DNA of 64,000 bases from CBDCLY01 sp965218715 (GCA_965218715.1 CBDCLY010000033.1:68806-132805), one strand, 5' to 3'. Shown: positions 1-8,663, counted from the stretch's first letter. Notes: a model not told the origin generated them from the sequence alone. Made by a program: numbers and translations.

Positions 1-1
1 T

Positions 2-364
2 TTGGATGAAGTAAATGACGAGAAGCTATTTGGTGTCTTTCATTGCTTTACTGGAACACTTGATCAGGCACAGCATATTTTATCTTACGGAAATTTTAAA
101 CTAGGAATTGGAGGAGTAGTTACGTTCAAAAATGGGGGATTGGATAAAGTGTTACCCCATATTGATATTGATGACATTATTTTAGAAACAGATGCACCTT
201 ATTTAGCTCCAAGCCCATTTCGTGGCAAAAGGAATGAAAGCAAATACTTGCTTAACATTGCTCAAAAGCTTGCAGACATTTATCAGATTCCTTTAGATGC
301 ACTAGCAGAAAAAACTAGCAATAATGCACGTCAACTATTTAATTTGAATTATGAATCGGCCTAA
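2..364 (+). CDS. tatD: TatD family metal-dependent hydrolase, C-terminal part
   Basis: This is the last 120 residues of a roughly 255-residue TatD-type DNase/hydrolase; the gene begins before the window. The visible FHCFTG segment and the ETDAPYLAP segment with its metal-binding Asp are hallmarks of the TatD TIM barrel. Family members are cytoplasmic metal-dependent nucleases. The end overlaps the asparaginase start by 14 bases, so the two genes are probably co-transcribed and translationally coupled. The product call is firm; the physiological substrate cannot be told from the sequence. Confidence 0.9.
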   Translation: MDEVNDEKLFGVFHCFTGTLDQAQHILSYGNFKLGIGGVVTFKNGGLDKVLPHIDIDDIILETDAPYLAPSPFRGKRNESKYLLNIAQKLADIYQIPLDALAEKTSNNARQLFNLNYESA

Positions 365-1376
365 GGTATTACTTCTTTACACCGGGGGAACAATTGGGAT
401 GGTGAAAAATGCAAAATCTGGCGCATTGGCACCGATTGACTTTAATCATCTAAAAGACTATGTTCCAGAGCTTAACAGATTGTATATAGATATTGATGTG
501 CAATCTATATTGCCAATTATTGACTCTTCTAATGTTAACCCGGATACTTGGAAGAGATTAGCTGCAATAATCTTTAGTCAGTATTCCAAATACGATGGCT
601 TTGTTATTTTGCATGGTTCAGATACTATGGCCTATACAGGTTCTGCTTTAAGTTTCATGTTAAAGAATGTTGCGAAGCCTATTATATTAACAGGTAGTCA
701 ATTGCCAATTGGAACCATTAGAACTGATGGAAAAGAAAACCTAATTACGGCAATTGAAATTGCTGCAGCCAAAAAGGACGGTCGAGCAATTGTTCCAGAG
801 GTGGCCATATATTTTGAGTATTCGCTTTATCGGGCCAATAGAACTACAAAAGTTAGTGCCGAGAATTTTGAAGCCTTTCAATCTCCAAATTATCCCAATT
901 TAGTTGAAGCTGGCGTTCATTTGAAATACAATTCTAATGCGATTAAGCCACTACCATCGGAACCATTTGAACTTATTGATGAATTAGAAGAAGCCGTTAC
1001 AAGTATTCGAATATTTCCAGGAATGTTTCCAGAAGCTGCGCTGAGAACTATAAATGCGCCAGGCTTAAAAGGATTGGTTTTGGAAACCTACGGTTCTGGA
1101 AATGCACCAGAGTTATCTTGGTTGGATTCCGCTTTAAAGAATGCCATTGAAAAAGGCCTTGTCGTATTAAACATCAGTCAATGTAATTCTGGTAGTGTTG
1201 TTCAAGAAAAGTATGCTACTGGCAAACATTTAAATGATATTGGGGTAGTAGGAGGAGAAAATTTAAGCTTTGAGGCAGCGATTACCAAATTAATGGTTCT
1301 TTTAGGTAATGCGGATGTTAATGAGCAAGATAGAGTGACGGTGCTTAAGCAGAATTGGTCAGGAGAGTTGGATTGA
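351..1376 (+). CDS. ansA: Type I (cytoplasmic) L-asparaginase
   Basis: It hydrolyses L-asparagine to aspartate and ammonia. The 341-residue length fits the family. The first catalytic threonine lies in YTGGTIGM (Thr14), and the second catalytic pair is in HGSDTM (Asp91, Thr92 in this numbering). There is no signal peptide, which argues for the cytoplasmic type I enzyme rather than a periplasmic type II enzyme. The ATG overlaps the tatD end. A tRNA-Ser gene follows after about 75 bases. Confidence 0.93.
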   Translation: MNRPKVLLLYTGGTIGMVKNAKSGALAPIDFNHLKDYVPELNRLYIDIDVQSILPIIDSSNVNPDTWKRLAAIIFSQYSKYDGFVILHGSDTMAYTGSALSFMLKNVAKPIILTGSQLPIGTIRTDGKENLITAIEIAAAKKDGRAIVPEVAIYFEYSLYRANRTTKVSAENFEAFQSPNYPNLVEAGVHLKYNSNAIKPLPSEPFELIDELEEAVTSIRIFPGMFPEAALRTINAPGLKGLVLETYGSGNAPELSWLDSALKNAIEKGLVVLNISQCNSGSVVQEKYATGKHLNDIGVVGGENLSFEAAITKLMVLLGNADVNEQDRVTVLKQNWSGELD

Positions 1377-1427
1377 TAATCCTATTCTTTAAAGGGCATT
1401 TGAATGCATTTTTTTGTAATTTGGCTG

Positions 1428-1447
1428 ACCCTTCAAAAAAGGGTTTT
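1428..1447 (+). terminator. Possible weak hairpin between ansA and tRNA-Ser
   Basis: ACCCTT at 1428-1433 pairs with AAGGGT at 1439-1444 around a CAAAA loop and is followed by TTTATT. It could end the ansA transcript. It lies only four bases before the mature tRNA, so it could equally be part of the tRNA leader. The T-tail is poor. Confidence 0.3.
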
Positions 1448-1450
1448 ATT

Positions 1451-1537
1451 GGAGAGGTGGCCGAGTGGCTTAAGGCGCACGCTTGGAAAGCGTGTATGCG
1501 GGAGACCGCATCGGGGGTTCGAATCCCTTCCTCTCCG
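1451..1537 (+). tRNA. tRNA-Ser (GGA anticodon)
   Basis: A complete 87-base class II tRNA. The acceptor stem pairs GGAGAGG (1451-1457) with CCTCTCC (1530-1536), and the discriminator base is G. The anticodon loop TTGGAAA carries GGA, which reads UCC and UCU. A long variable arm (ATGCGG/CCGCAT around GAGA) and the TTCGAAT T-loop confirm a serine tRNA. CCA is not encoded, because CAT follows the discriminator. Confidence 0.97.
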
Positions 1538-1576
1538 CATCAGATTTTTTTGAATTGCGATACTAGAAGGATTAAA

Positions 1577-1610
1577 TTTTAAAAAAAATGGGATTATTTT
1601 TTTTTTAAAA
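1577..1610 (+). terminator. A/T-rich hairpin, possible tRNA-Ser terminator
   Basis: TTTT and a run of eight A are followed by T, a GGG loop, then ATTA, a run of T and AAAA, so the two arms can pair. The T-run in the 3' arm would act as the U-tract. This is the only terminator-like structure between the tRNA and the ExbB operon. Stability is low because the stem is almost all A-T. Confidence 0.35.
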
Positions 1611-1741
1611 GAATATCAATGCTAAATTGCCAACAGAAATTTTAAAAATATTAGCCGATTTAATAAAAGAGCATTAAATTCGCAAACAATAACACAATTA
1701 TATACCAGTTAACCTTAAACAAGATTATTAACAATTACATT

Positions 1742-2590
1742 ATGAAAAAGGTATTTACTTTAATCGCAATTGCTGCATTTTTAACATTTGGACTGAGCAA
1801 TTCATCATTTGCCCAAGAAGACGTCGATACGGCAACTACAGAAATGACAGAAGATTCCATGGCCCTAGAAGAGGTCGTTGAAGAAACAATTGCAGAAGAG
1901 CCAGCAGAAGAAGTAACTGAAGAAGTTGCAGAAGAAGAAGCTGAAAAATCATTTCACCAGTTATTAAAAGAAAAATTTATTGAAGGTGGCCCAGAATTTA
2001 TGGGGATTGTATTATTATGTCTAATTCTTGGGTTGGCCATTGTAATTGAGCGTATTATATACCTTAACATGTCCACTACAAATACAAACAAACTATTAAC
2101 AAACGTTGAAGATGCCTTGAATTCTGGTGGCGTAGATGCTGCAAAAGAAGTATGTAGAAATACTCCAGGACCTGTTGCTAGTATTTTCTATCAAGGTTTA
2201 GATAGAAGTCATGAAGGCATTGAAATGGTTGAGAAATCAGTTGTTTCTTACGGAAGTGTTCAAATGGGATTGTTAGAAAAAGGAGTTTCTTGGATTTCAT
2301 TGTTTATTGCACTAGCTCCAATGCTTGGTTTCATGGGAACTGTAATTGGTATGATTGGAGCCTTTGATGCGATTGCAGCAGCAGGAGACATTTCTCCTTC
2401 ACTAGTGGCAACTGGTATTAAAGTAGCCTTATTAACTACTGTATTTGGATTAATTGTAGCAATTATTCTTCAAATCTTTTACAATTACATCGTTGCAAAA
2501 GTAGATAGCATCGTTAACGATATGGAAAATGCATCAATTAGTCTTGTAGACCTATTGGTTAAGCATGAGATTGCAAATAAAAAAGCCTAA
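1742..2590 (+). CDS. MotA/TolQ/ExbB proton-channel family protein
   Basis: This is the inner-membrane proton-channel subunit of a Ton/Tol-type energy transducer, partner of the two ExbD-like proteins downstream. Residues 1-25 look like a cleavable signal peptide ending SSFAQ. Residues 26-69 are strikingly acidic (many Glu), followed by a first membrane helix at about 86-108. The conserved MotA/TolQ/ExbB double-helix region follows, including LAPMLGFMGTVIGMIGAF. The signal peptide plus acidic periplasmic head is seen in many Bacteroidota ExbB proteins. It is first gene of a four-gene operon. A weak TAAATTCG box lies about 60 bases upstream. ExbB and TolQ cannot be separated by sequence alone. 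Confidence 0.92.
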   Translation: MKKVFTLIAIAAFLTFGLSNSSFAQEDVDTATTEMTEDSMALEEVVEETIAEEPAEEVTEEVAEEEAEKSFHQLLKEKFIEGGPEFMGIVLLCLILGLAIVIERIIYLNMSTTNTNKLLTNVEDALNSGGVDAAKEVCRNTPGPVASIFYQGLDRSHEGIEMVEKSVVSYGSVQMGLLEKGVSWISLFIALAPMLGFMGTVIGMIGAFDAIAAAGDISPSLVATGIKVALLTTVFGLIVAIILQIFYNYIVAKVDSIVNDMENASISLVDLLVKHEIANKKA

Positions 2591-2594
2591 AATT

Positions 2595-3008
2595 ATGTCA
2601 GAAGGATTTTCAAAAATATTGACAATATTGCTATACTCACTAATGGGAATTAGTGTGCTATTGGGCGTATTGTTTTACGCAGATGCAATTGATTCTGAAT
2701 TCTTGATTTATTGGTGTTATACTTTATTTTTTATTGGAGCTCTTGCTGCAATTGTATTCCCGATAATTCAAATGGCAAAAAACCCAATTGCGGCAAAATC
2801 TGCTTTAATCGGGGTTGGAGCTTTAGTGGTTGTTTTCGGAATTTCTTATGTATTAGCAGGAGATGAGATGTTAGATAAGTATGCTGGATTCATTTCAGGA
2901 CCAGAAGCCTCAAAAAGAGTTAGCGCTGGTCTGATTAGCTTTTACATATTAGCCCTAGGAGCAATTGTTGCCACTCTTTATTCTGGAGTAACTAAAATGT
3001 TTAAATAA
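2595..3008 (+). CDS. Small four-helix membrane protein of the ExbB/ExbD operon
   Basis: A 137-residue protein of unknown function with about four hydrophobic helices (ILTILLYSLMGISVLLG, IYWCYTLFFIGALAAIVF, ALIGVGALVVVFGISYVL, FYILALGAIVATLY). I chose the ATG at 2595, four bases after the exbB stop, over an upstream start inside exbB. It sits between exbB and the two exbD genes, a position where Bacteroidota often carry such a protein. An accessory role in the transducer complex is inferred from position only. Confidence 0.75.
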   Translation: MSEGFSKILTILLYSLMGISVLLGVLFYADAIDSEFLIYWCYTLFFIGALAAIVFPIIQMAKNPIAAKSALIGVGALVVVFGISYVLAGDEMLDKYAGFISGPEASKRVSAGLISFYILALGAIVATLYSGVTKMFK

Positions 3009-3013
3009 AAAAT

Positions 3014-3628
3014 ATGGCTCGTAGAGAAGCACCAGAGATTAATGCAGGTTCGATGGCAGACATCGCCTTCTTGCTATTAATATTTTTCTTGGTAACCACA
3101 ACCATGGATACCGATACTGGTTTAACTCGTAGGCTACCACCACCACCAGAAGACATTCCGGAGGACATAGACCAAAAGGTGAAAAAGAGGAACATCTTTG
3201 AAGTACTGGTGAATGCAAATGACGATTTATTGGTTGAAGGTCAAGTAATGTTGGTAAGTCAATTGAGGGAAGCTGCTAAAGAATTCATTGTTGGTGATCG
3301 ATCTGAAAGAGATGAATCATTGCCTGAGTTTAAAACCGTAACTGTACCAGTATTTGGAGACTATAGAGTGTCAAAACAAATTGTCTCATTACAAAACGAT
3401 AGAGGAACTTCTTATGAAATGTACATCAAAGTTCAAAACGAACTGGTTGGTGCCTACAATGAAGTAAGAGACGAATTTGCTAAACAGGAGTTTGGAATGA
3501 CAATGAGTGAATTGGAAAAGAAGGCAGAGCTTTCGAAAAAAGCCGAAACTCAAATCAAGGCGGTTAAAAAAGTATATCCTCAAAGGATTTCTGAGGCTGA
3601 GCCTAAAAGTATAGGAGGTATTGAATAA
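3014..3628 (+). CDS. ExbD/TolR family biopolymer transport protein (first copy)
   Basis: 204 residues with the ExbD/TolR plan: a short cytoplasmic start (MARREAPEINAGSMADIAF), one membrane helix (LLLIFFLVTTTM) with the proton-relay Asp in SMADIAFLL, and a periplasmic domain. It forms the transducer with the ExbB-like protein and energises an outer-membrane TonB- or Pal-linked process. It is longer than usual (about 140 residues) because of a charged C-terminal extension rich in Lys and Glu. The stop is followed directly by the next exbD start. Confidence 0.92.
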   Translation: MARREAPEINAGSMADIAFLLLIFFLVTTTMDTDTGLTRRLPPPPEDIPEDIDQKVKKRNIFEVLVNANDDLLVEGQVMLVSQLREAAKEFIVGDRSERDESLPEFKTVTVPVFGDYRVSKQIVSLQNDRGTSYEMYIKVQNELVGAYNEVRDEFAKQEFGMTMSELEKKAELSKKAETQIKAVKKVYPQRISEAEPKSIGGIE

Positions 3629-4105
3629 ATGTCAAAATTTAAAAAGAAAAAAAGCGGTGGCCAACCACCAATTTCTACTGCATCATTACCTGATATTGTG
3701 TTTATGTTATTGTTCTTTTTTATGGTAACTACTGTAATGAGAGAAGTCACCTTAAAAGTTGAGGTGGTTACACCAAAAGCAACTGAAGTTAATAAGCTTG
3801 AACGAAAATCTTTGGTTAGCTACATTTACATTGGAGCGCCAATTAAATCACTTCAGGGACAGTTTGGTACAGCAGATAGAATACAATTGAATGACGCTTT
3901 TGCAGATAAAGATGAAATCATTCAATTCATAGAGGCTGAAAGAGAACAGAGAAACCCAGCTGAGGTTCCTTTAATGACTACCTCTATTAAAGCCAACGTT
4001 GAGGCCGAGATGGGGATTATTACGGACGTGAAACAAGAGTTAAGAAAGGCCAATGCATTAAAAATAAATTACTCTACTTCAAAAACAGATGTAATTGTCG
4101 ATTAG
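3629..4105 (+). CDS. ExbD/TolR family biopolymer transport protein (second copy)
   Basis: 158 residues, with the proton-relay Asp in SLPDIVFMLLFFFMVTTV followed by a periplasmic domain. It begins at the base after the stop of the first ExbD, so translation is very likely coupled. Two different ExbDs after one ExbB is a common Bacteroidota arrangement and suggests a hetero-oligomeric stator. It is the last gene of the operon; a hairpin terminator follows 23 bases later. Confidence 0.92.
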   Translation: MSKFKKKKSGGQPPISTASLPDIVFMLLFFFMVTTVMREVTLKVEVVTPKATEVNKLERKSLVSYIYIGAPIKSLQGQFGTADRIQLNDAFADKDEIIQFIEAEREQRNPAEVPLMTTSIKANVEAEMGIITDVKQELRKANALKINYSTSKTDVIVD

Positions 4106-4126
4106 TTAAGTCTAAAATTTATAAGA

Positions 4127-5047
4127 TTAGCCCAATTTTATTGGGCTTTTTTTATGCCTTTTTCTAAAGGAAATCATAATTAGAAGAAAAATTACTAAGG
4201 AGAATAAAGGCAAAGTTTCACTTCCCTCCACAACACCAATTTGATCTACACTCTTTTCTACCTTATCCATTCCTAAAAAGTAGGCTAGGCAAATTGCTGT
4301 CGCATTATTGATGAAATGTGCTGCAATACTTAGATTGATATTTCCACTCCAATAAAATAGGTATCCAAAATAAACACCCAAAAGAAGCCTAGCAAAAAAG
4401 CCAAAAAATTGCAAGTGCAGAGCACTAAACAAAAAGGCCGAAATCCATATGGCCAAAACTTCTGACTTTAGGCTGAAAGCAATTTCTTTCTGAATGATTC
4501 TTCTAAAAACTAGCTCTTCCCCTAGGGCTGGAAGCAATGCAACGATGATAAGATTTATGAACAAGTCTGTTGGCTTACTCATCTTTAAAAAAACATCGGT
4601 CAATGCTCCTGCCTGTTCTTCTGCAGAAATCATCCATGCTTCAATTTCTGAGAACATCTCCGGTAAACTCAGAGATTGATTCCAAGCAACTAAAAAATTA
4701 ATCAAAGGAACGGCTGCAATGAAAAGAAGTACTAACGTGCCAAGGTCGAACAATTTAGGAACCCTGAAGGAGGCAAAATTATTTTCATTTTTCGGAATAA
4801 AAGACAGAAACAATACTGAAGGAATAATGAAAAGTGAAATTGTGTTAGCGGCTTGTAAAAATTGAATCAATCCGTTTGGAGAGTCTGATGGGTCAACAAG
4901 GAAACCAGCAATATCTGAAGAACTGATGTCAAAAACAAAAGCGGCAACCTGACTGCTTAATAAATGCCCGAGTAATCCAATAATTAGCGCGGCTATTACC
5001 AATAGAAGTATTCTAGAAAAGCCACGTTGACTCAATATAAATTGCAT
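4127..5047 (-). CDS. CPBP family intramembrane glutamic endopeptidase
   Basis: A 306-residue polytopic membrane protein of the CPBP (Abi/Rce1-like) family. The three family motifs are visible: EELVFR at residues 177-182, FSALH ending at His211, and HFINN at His244-Asn248. These supply the catalytic Glu and metal-like His/Asn ligands. Bacterial members are putative prenyl-CAAX-type or self-immunity proteases; the substrate here is unknown. It is divergent from dusB with starts only about ten bases apart, and convergent with the exbD operon. Confidence 0.9.
   Translation of the reverse strand: MQFILSQRGFSRILLLVIAALIIGLLGHLLSSQVAAFVFDISSSDIAGFLVDPSDSPNGLIQFLQAANTISLFIIPSVLFLSFIPKNENNFASFRVPKLFDLGTLVLLFIAAVPLINFLVAWNQSLSLPEMFSEIEAWMISAEEQAGALTDVFLKMSKPTDLFINLIIVALLPALGEELVFRRIIQKEIAFSLKSEVLAIWISAFLFSALHLQFFGFFARLLLGVYFGYLFYWSGNINLSIAAHFINNATAICLAYFLGMDKVEKSVDQIGVVEGSETLPLFSLVIFLLIMISFRKRHKKSPIKLG
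4129..4153 (+). terminator. Intrinsic terminator of the exbB operon, inside the CPBP gene end
   Basis: AGCCCAAT (4129-4136) pairs perfectly with ATTGGGCT (4140-4147) around TTT, followed by a seven-T tract. The same bases encode the last residues of the convergent CPBP protease gene on the minus strand, so the structure is shared by coding and termination functions. On the minus strand the hairpin is preceded by A-rich and followed by mixed sequence, so termination is mainly for the plus strand. Confidence 0.8.
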
Positions 5048-5056
5048 GGATTGAAT

Positions 5057-6076
5057 ATGTGTAATTTTGTCAAAAAAATTGAATTGTCAAAGATAGGAAA
5101 CATAGAACTTGGAGATTTTCCTTTATTGCTTGCTCCAATGGAGGACGTTAGTGATCCTCCTTTTCGTGCTCTTTGCAAAGAGAATGGAGCAGATTTGATG
5201 TACACAGAATTCATCTCTTCCGAAGGATTGATTCGTGATGCAGCAAAGAGTGTCCAAAAGCTTGATATCTTCGAATATGAACGTCCAATTGGCATACAAA
5301 TTTTTGGGAATGATATTGAGTCCATGAAAAAGGCAACTGAAGTCACAGCTGCTGCATCTCCTGATATTATTGACATCAATTATGGCTGCCCTGTAAAAAA
5401 GGTGGCATGCAAAGGCGCAGGTGCAGGGATTTTACAAGACATCCCTAAAATGGTGAAAATGACAGCTGAAATTGTAAAAAGCACTGATTTACCTGTTACT
5501 GTAAAGACTCGATTGGGTTGGGATGAAAATACAAAATACATCGTTGAAGTAGCAGAAAGATTGCAAGATATTGGTATCCAGGCGATCTCTATCCATGGTA
5601 GAACAAGAAAGCAAATGTATAAAGGGGAGGCCGATTGGAGTTTAATTGCTGATGTTAAAAACAACCCTAGAATGCACATTCCTGTTTTTGGAAACGGTGA
5701 TGTTTCGAGCCCTGAAGTGGCTCTTGAAAAGAAGAAAAGGTATGGTGTTGACGGAATCATGATTGGTAGGGCAAGCATAGGTTATCCATGGATCTTTAGA
5801 GAAATCAAACATTTTTTAAAAACTGGCGAACATCTTTCACCACCTAGTTTTGATGAACGAATAAAAGCGGCAATGAGACATCTTGAAATGTCAGTTGAAT
5901 GGAAAGGTGAAAAATTAGGGATAGTTGAAATGCGAAGGCACTATACCAATTACTTTAAGGGAATTCCGCATTTTAAGCAGCATAGAATTAAACTGGTAAC
6001 CCAGGATAGCTACAGCGACTTGCTAGAAACTTTTGAAGGAATAAGAAGTGAATTGAAAGACACAATCTTTATTTAA
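5057..6076 (+). CDS. dusB: tRNA-dihydrouridine synthase (DusB type)
   Basis: This FMN enzyme reduces uridine to dihydrouridine in tRNA D-loops. Visible features are APMEDVSDPPFR near the start (FMN site), the catalytic Cys of NYGCPVKK at about residue 111, HGRTRKQMYKG, and DGIMIGRASIGYPW for phosphate binding. Starting at 5057 gives 339 residues, the family length. An upstream in-frame start would overlap the divergent CPBP start. The 3' end overlaps the convergent permease gene by eight bases. DusB assignment over other Dus classes rests on length and the GRAS-type motif. Confidence 0.92.
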   Translation: MCNFVKKIELSKIGNIELGDFPLLLAPMEDVSDPPFRALCKENGADLMYTEFISSEGLIRDAAKSVQKLDIFEYERPIGIQIFGNDIESMKKATEVTAAASPDIIDINYGCPVKKVACKGAGAGILQDIPKMVKMTAEIVKSTDLPVTVKTRLGWDENTKYIVEVAERLQDIGIQAISIHGRTRKQMYKGEADWSLIADVKNNPRMHIPVFGNGDVSSPEVALEKKKRYGVDGIMIGRASIGYPWIFREIKHFLKTGEHLSPPSFDERIKAAMRHLEMSVEWKGEKLGIVEMRRHYTNYFKGIPHFKQHRIKLVTQDSYSDLLETFEGIRSELKDTIFI

Positions 6077-7274
6077 TGCCTCTCGTCAATTTTGCAACGG
6101 GATACCAAGAACAAAGCAGCCCAATAAACAATACAGTAATTAAGATTCCAAGTAGTTCGAAGTAGTTGACACTTACTGGGTAAAAATCAACAATCCCACC
6201 TTCTAATCGCAATAAACCTACGTGTTGTTGAAGTAAACAGACGATTAGTCCGAGCGAAAGCCCGATGACTGCTCCGGTTCCATTGATCAACATGCCTTCG
6301 ATGAAAAATATTTTTTTGATTAATGATTTATTCGCACCCAGGCTTTCTAAGGTATGAATGTCTTTTTGCTTATCGATTATTAACATACTTAAGGATCCCA
6401 AAATGTTAAAGGCCGCAATTATTAATATGAAAACTAGAATTAGAAATGTAACCCACTTCTCTGTTTTATTGGTTTTATAAATTATGGCATTGAATTCATA
6501 CCGGGTTTTTATTTTATAATTTGAACCTAGATGAGTACTCAATGATTTCTTTGCCGATTCCAAATCTACTCCCTCTTCCATCTCTAATTCAACTCCACTT
6601 AGTTGATTTTCATACTTCAATAAATCTTGCATAAACCGCAATGGAACAAGAACGTATTTTAAATCATACTCAGGACTGAAATAAAAAACTCCACCAGGCG
6701 AAATCGACTTATGGTAAATTGATTGCATGGGATTGATTGGATTTACCTTACCTCTTTTTGGAGAAAAGACTTGAATGTTTTCCATGGAATTGCTCATAAA
6801 AATGCCAAGAGAAGAGGCTATTCCATATCCTGATATTGCAAAGTTGATGGGGCCATTTGTTAAGCGGGAACTACCCTCTACAATATTACTATCTAGCTTA
6901 CTCATCTGGATGAAGCTGTCTTCAACTCCCTTAAAACTTGCAATTCCTTGTTGATTTTTATATTGAATTCCGCATACCTCTTCTAAGACCTTAGTGTAAT
7001 TAATAAGTCCCGGAGTTTGATCAATGAGCTCCCAATTCAAGTCTTCGACAGAAAAAGTTTTTCCTGTTTTAGCACTTATTTTAATGTCAGAGTCAAAAGA
7101 CTCAAATAGACTTTCTACTAGACCCTCTAAGCCATTAAATGCTGATAATACTACCACCAATGCAAATGTTCCTATGCTAACACTAATTACAGATATCCAA
7201 GAAATAATGTTGATGGCTTGATGCGATTTTTTCGCAAACAAGTATCGTTTAGCCATGTAGATTGAAAATCCCAC
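6069..7274 (-). CDS. LolC/LolE-like ABC transporter permease (FtsX/MacB_PCD family)
   Basis: A 401-residue permease with an N-terminal helix (INIISWISVISVSIGTFALVV), a large periplasmic domain and three C-terminal helices (FLILVFILIIAAFNILGSLSML, MLINGTGAVIGLSLGLIVCLL, LLGILITVLFIGLLCSWYPV). This is the plan of LolC/LolE, which extract lipoproteins from the inner membrane. The sequence MGFSIYMAKRYLFAKKSH is typical of this family's start. No ATPase partner is adjacent. The gene lies four bases downstream of rbfA on the same strand. Confidence 0.87.
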   Translation of the reverse strand: MGFSIYMAKRYLFAKKSHQAINIISWISVISVSIGTFALVVVLSAFNGLEGLVESLFESFDSDIKISAKTGKTFSVEDLNWELIDQTPGLINYTKVLEEVCGIQYKNQQGIASFKGVEDSFIQMSKLDSNIVEGSSRLTNGPINFAISGYGIASSLGIFMSNSMENIQVFSPKRGKVNPINPMQSIYHKSISPGGVFYFSPEYDLKYVLVPLRFMQDLLKYENQLSGVELEMEEGVDLESAKKSLSTHLGSNYKIKTRYEFNAIIYKTNKTEKWVTFLILVFILIIAAFNILGSLSMLIIDKQKDIHTLESLGANKSLIKKIFFIEGMLINGTGAVIGLSLGLIVCLLQQHVGLLRLEGGIVDFYPVSVNYFELLGILITVLFIGLLCSWYPVAKLTRGIK

Positions 7275-7278
7275 AGAA

Positions 7279-7614
7279 TTATTTTAATAGCTGATCAATT
7301 TTTTCAGCATAATCAAACGAATCATCTAAATAGAAACTTAAACTAGGGATGTGCCGCACTTGTTTTCCTATTTTTTTTCCAAGAACATATCTAATCTCAG
7401 AGCTTTGTTTTCTTATGCTCTCTAAGGCTTCTTCACGATTATCACTAGGAAAAAGTGAAAGATAAAATTTGGCAATCCCTAAGTCAGGACTCATCCTTAC
7501 CTGAGTGATTGAAATCATTATCCCTTTTGGAGTGCCTACTTCATTGGAGTTAAATATTGCCCCAACTTCCTTTTGCAATAGGCGCCCAACCTTTTGTTGA
7601 CGAATTGTTTCCAT
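7279..7614 (-). CDS. rbfA: 30S ribosome-binding factor A
   Basis: A small KH-type protein needed for 16S rRNA maturation and 30S assembly. METIRQQKVGRLLQKE opens the protein, and the SPDLGIAKFYLSLFP strand and the VRHIPSLSFYLDDSFDYAEKI end are typical of RbfA. I chose the ATG at 7614 (111 residues) because an upstream TTG start at 7623 would lie inside the TAACTTTG promoter box. The start is only six bases from that box, so the mRNA leader must be very short. It is followed four bases later by the LolC/E-like permease. Confidence 0.9.
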   Translation of the reverse strand: METIRQQKVGRLLQKEVGAIFNSNEVGTPKGIMISITQVRMSPDLGIAKFYLSLFPSDNREEALESIRKQSSEIRYVLGKKIGKQVRHIPSLSFYLDDSFDYAEKIDQLLK

Positions 7615-7620
7615 TGTGTA

Positions 7621-7628
7621 CAAAGTTA
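7621..7628 (-). promoter_or_regulatory. TAnnTTTG -7 box for rbfA
   Basis: TAACTTTG on the minus strand is a perfect Bacteroidota sigma-A -7 element. It ends six bases before the rbfA ATG. No good -33 TTTG is visible at the right distance. Confidence 0.5.
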
Positions 7629-7667
7629 TTGATTAATAAAGCAGCATGGAAGCCTTGAACCATTTCC

Positions 7668-7697
7668 TTTGCTGTCCTCATTAATTGACTAATTTCG
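7668..7697 (+). promoter_or_regulatory. Candidate promoter for the glycosyltransferase gene
   Basis: TTTG at 7668-7671 and TAATTTCG at 7690-7697 are separated by 18 bases, close to the Bacteroidota -33/-7 arrangement with one mismatch in the -7 box. The start codon is at 7713. Confidence 0.4.
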
Positions 7698-7712
7698 CAT
7701 AAAATCTTTAGC

Positions 7713-8663
7713 ATGAAAATTAGCGGATTCACCTTTACAAGGAATGTTTCTAAATTGTATTACCCAATTTGTGAATCCATATTGTCCATTCTTCCTATTT
7801 GTGATGAATTCATTATTGTTTTAGGAAAAGGAGATGAAGATGATAACACGGAAGAGCTAATTAAAGGACTAAATTCTTCAAAAATTAAGATTGTTTATAC
7901 CGAGTGGGACACAGATGCTTTTCCTAACGGAACAGAAAATGCTCATCAAACAGACATTGCCATGTCGCATTGTTCGGGTGATTGGTTGTTTTATGTACAA
8001 GCCGATGAAGTTGTTCATGAAAAGTACTTGCCTGTTATAAAAAGCAGGTGTGAAGAGCTTTTGGAAAATGAAGAGGTAGAGGGCTTATTATTTCATTACC
8101 GCCACTTTTTTGGAGATTACGAGCATTACATAAATCATCATGGCTGGTACCAAAATGAAATTCGAATTGTTCGAAATAGACCAGAGATTCACTCGTTCGA
8201 ATCAGCTCAATCTTTTAGAAGAATTCCCAATTTTGACGGTAAAAGTTATCGGAAACAAGAAGGAACACATCTTTTAAAAGTTGCTCCTCTTGAAGCATAC
8301 ATATACCATTACGGTTGGGTTAGGCCACCAAGGTATATGCAAAGCAAGAAAAAAGCATTGGATAGCATCCATAAAGGAGACAAAAAGGCGGCAGACCTCT
8401 ATAAAGACAGAGCAGCAGATTTTGATTATGGACCATTGAAAAACCTACCCAAATTTAATGGCACTCACCCAAGCGTGATGAAACAAAAAATGCAAGATTT
8501 TGATTGGGGGAATTCACTCAACTATACTTCCTCAAAATTGCCCAACAGGCCAAAATTCAAACACGAGAAAATTAAATATCGATTCATTTCATTTTTTGAA
8601 AGAAACTTGAATAATGGGAGGCATTATTTCCCGTTTAAAAATTGGGAATTATTAGACATCTAA
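7713..8663 (+). CDS. Glycosyltransferase family 2-like protein
   Basis: 316 residues with a GT-A fold start (ISGFTFTRNVSKLYYPICES) and the WLFYVQADEVVHEKY segment, whose acidic pair corresponds to the DXD-like metal/nucleotide-sugar site. It has no membrane helix and should act in the cytoplasm or at the inner leaflet. The C-terminal half holds many aromatic and His residues, as in related Bacteroidota proteins. The acceptor is unknown. It lies six bases upstream of an MsbA-like exporter, which suggests a linked envelope-glycolipid role (inference). Confidence 0.82.
   Translation: MKISGFTFTRNVSKLYYPICESILSILPICDEFIIVLGKGDEDDNTEELIKGLNSSKIKIVYTEWDTDAFPNGTENAHQTDIAMSHCSGDWLFYVQADEVVHEKYLPVIKSRCEELLENEEVEGLLFHYRHFFGDYEHYINHHGWYQNEIRIVRNRPEIHSFESAQSFRRIPNFDGKSYRKQEGTHLLKVAPLEAYIYHYGWVRPPRYMQSKKKALDSIHKGDKKAADLYKDRAADFDYGPLKNLPKFNGTHPSVMKQKMQDFDWGNSLNYTSSKLPNRPKFKHEKIKYRFISFFERNLNNGRHYFPFKNWELLDI

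Noticed and set aside
1377..1450. TAATTTGG near 1417 as a tRNA-Ser promoter
   Set aside because: The box is one base short of TAnnTTTG and the nearest TTTG is 14 bases upstream, too close for the usual spacing.
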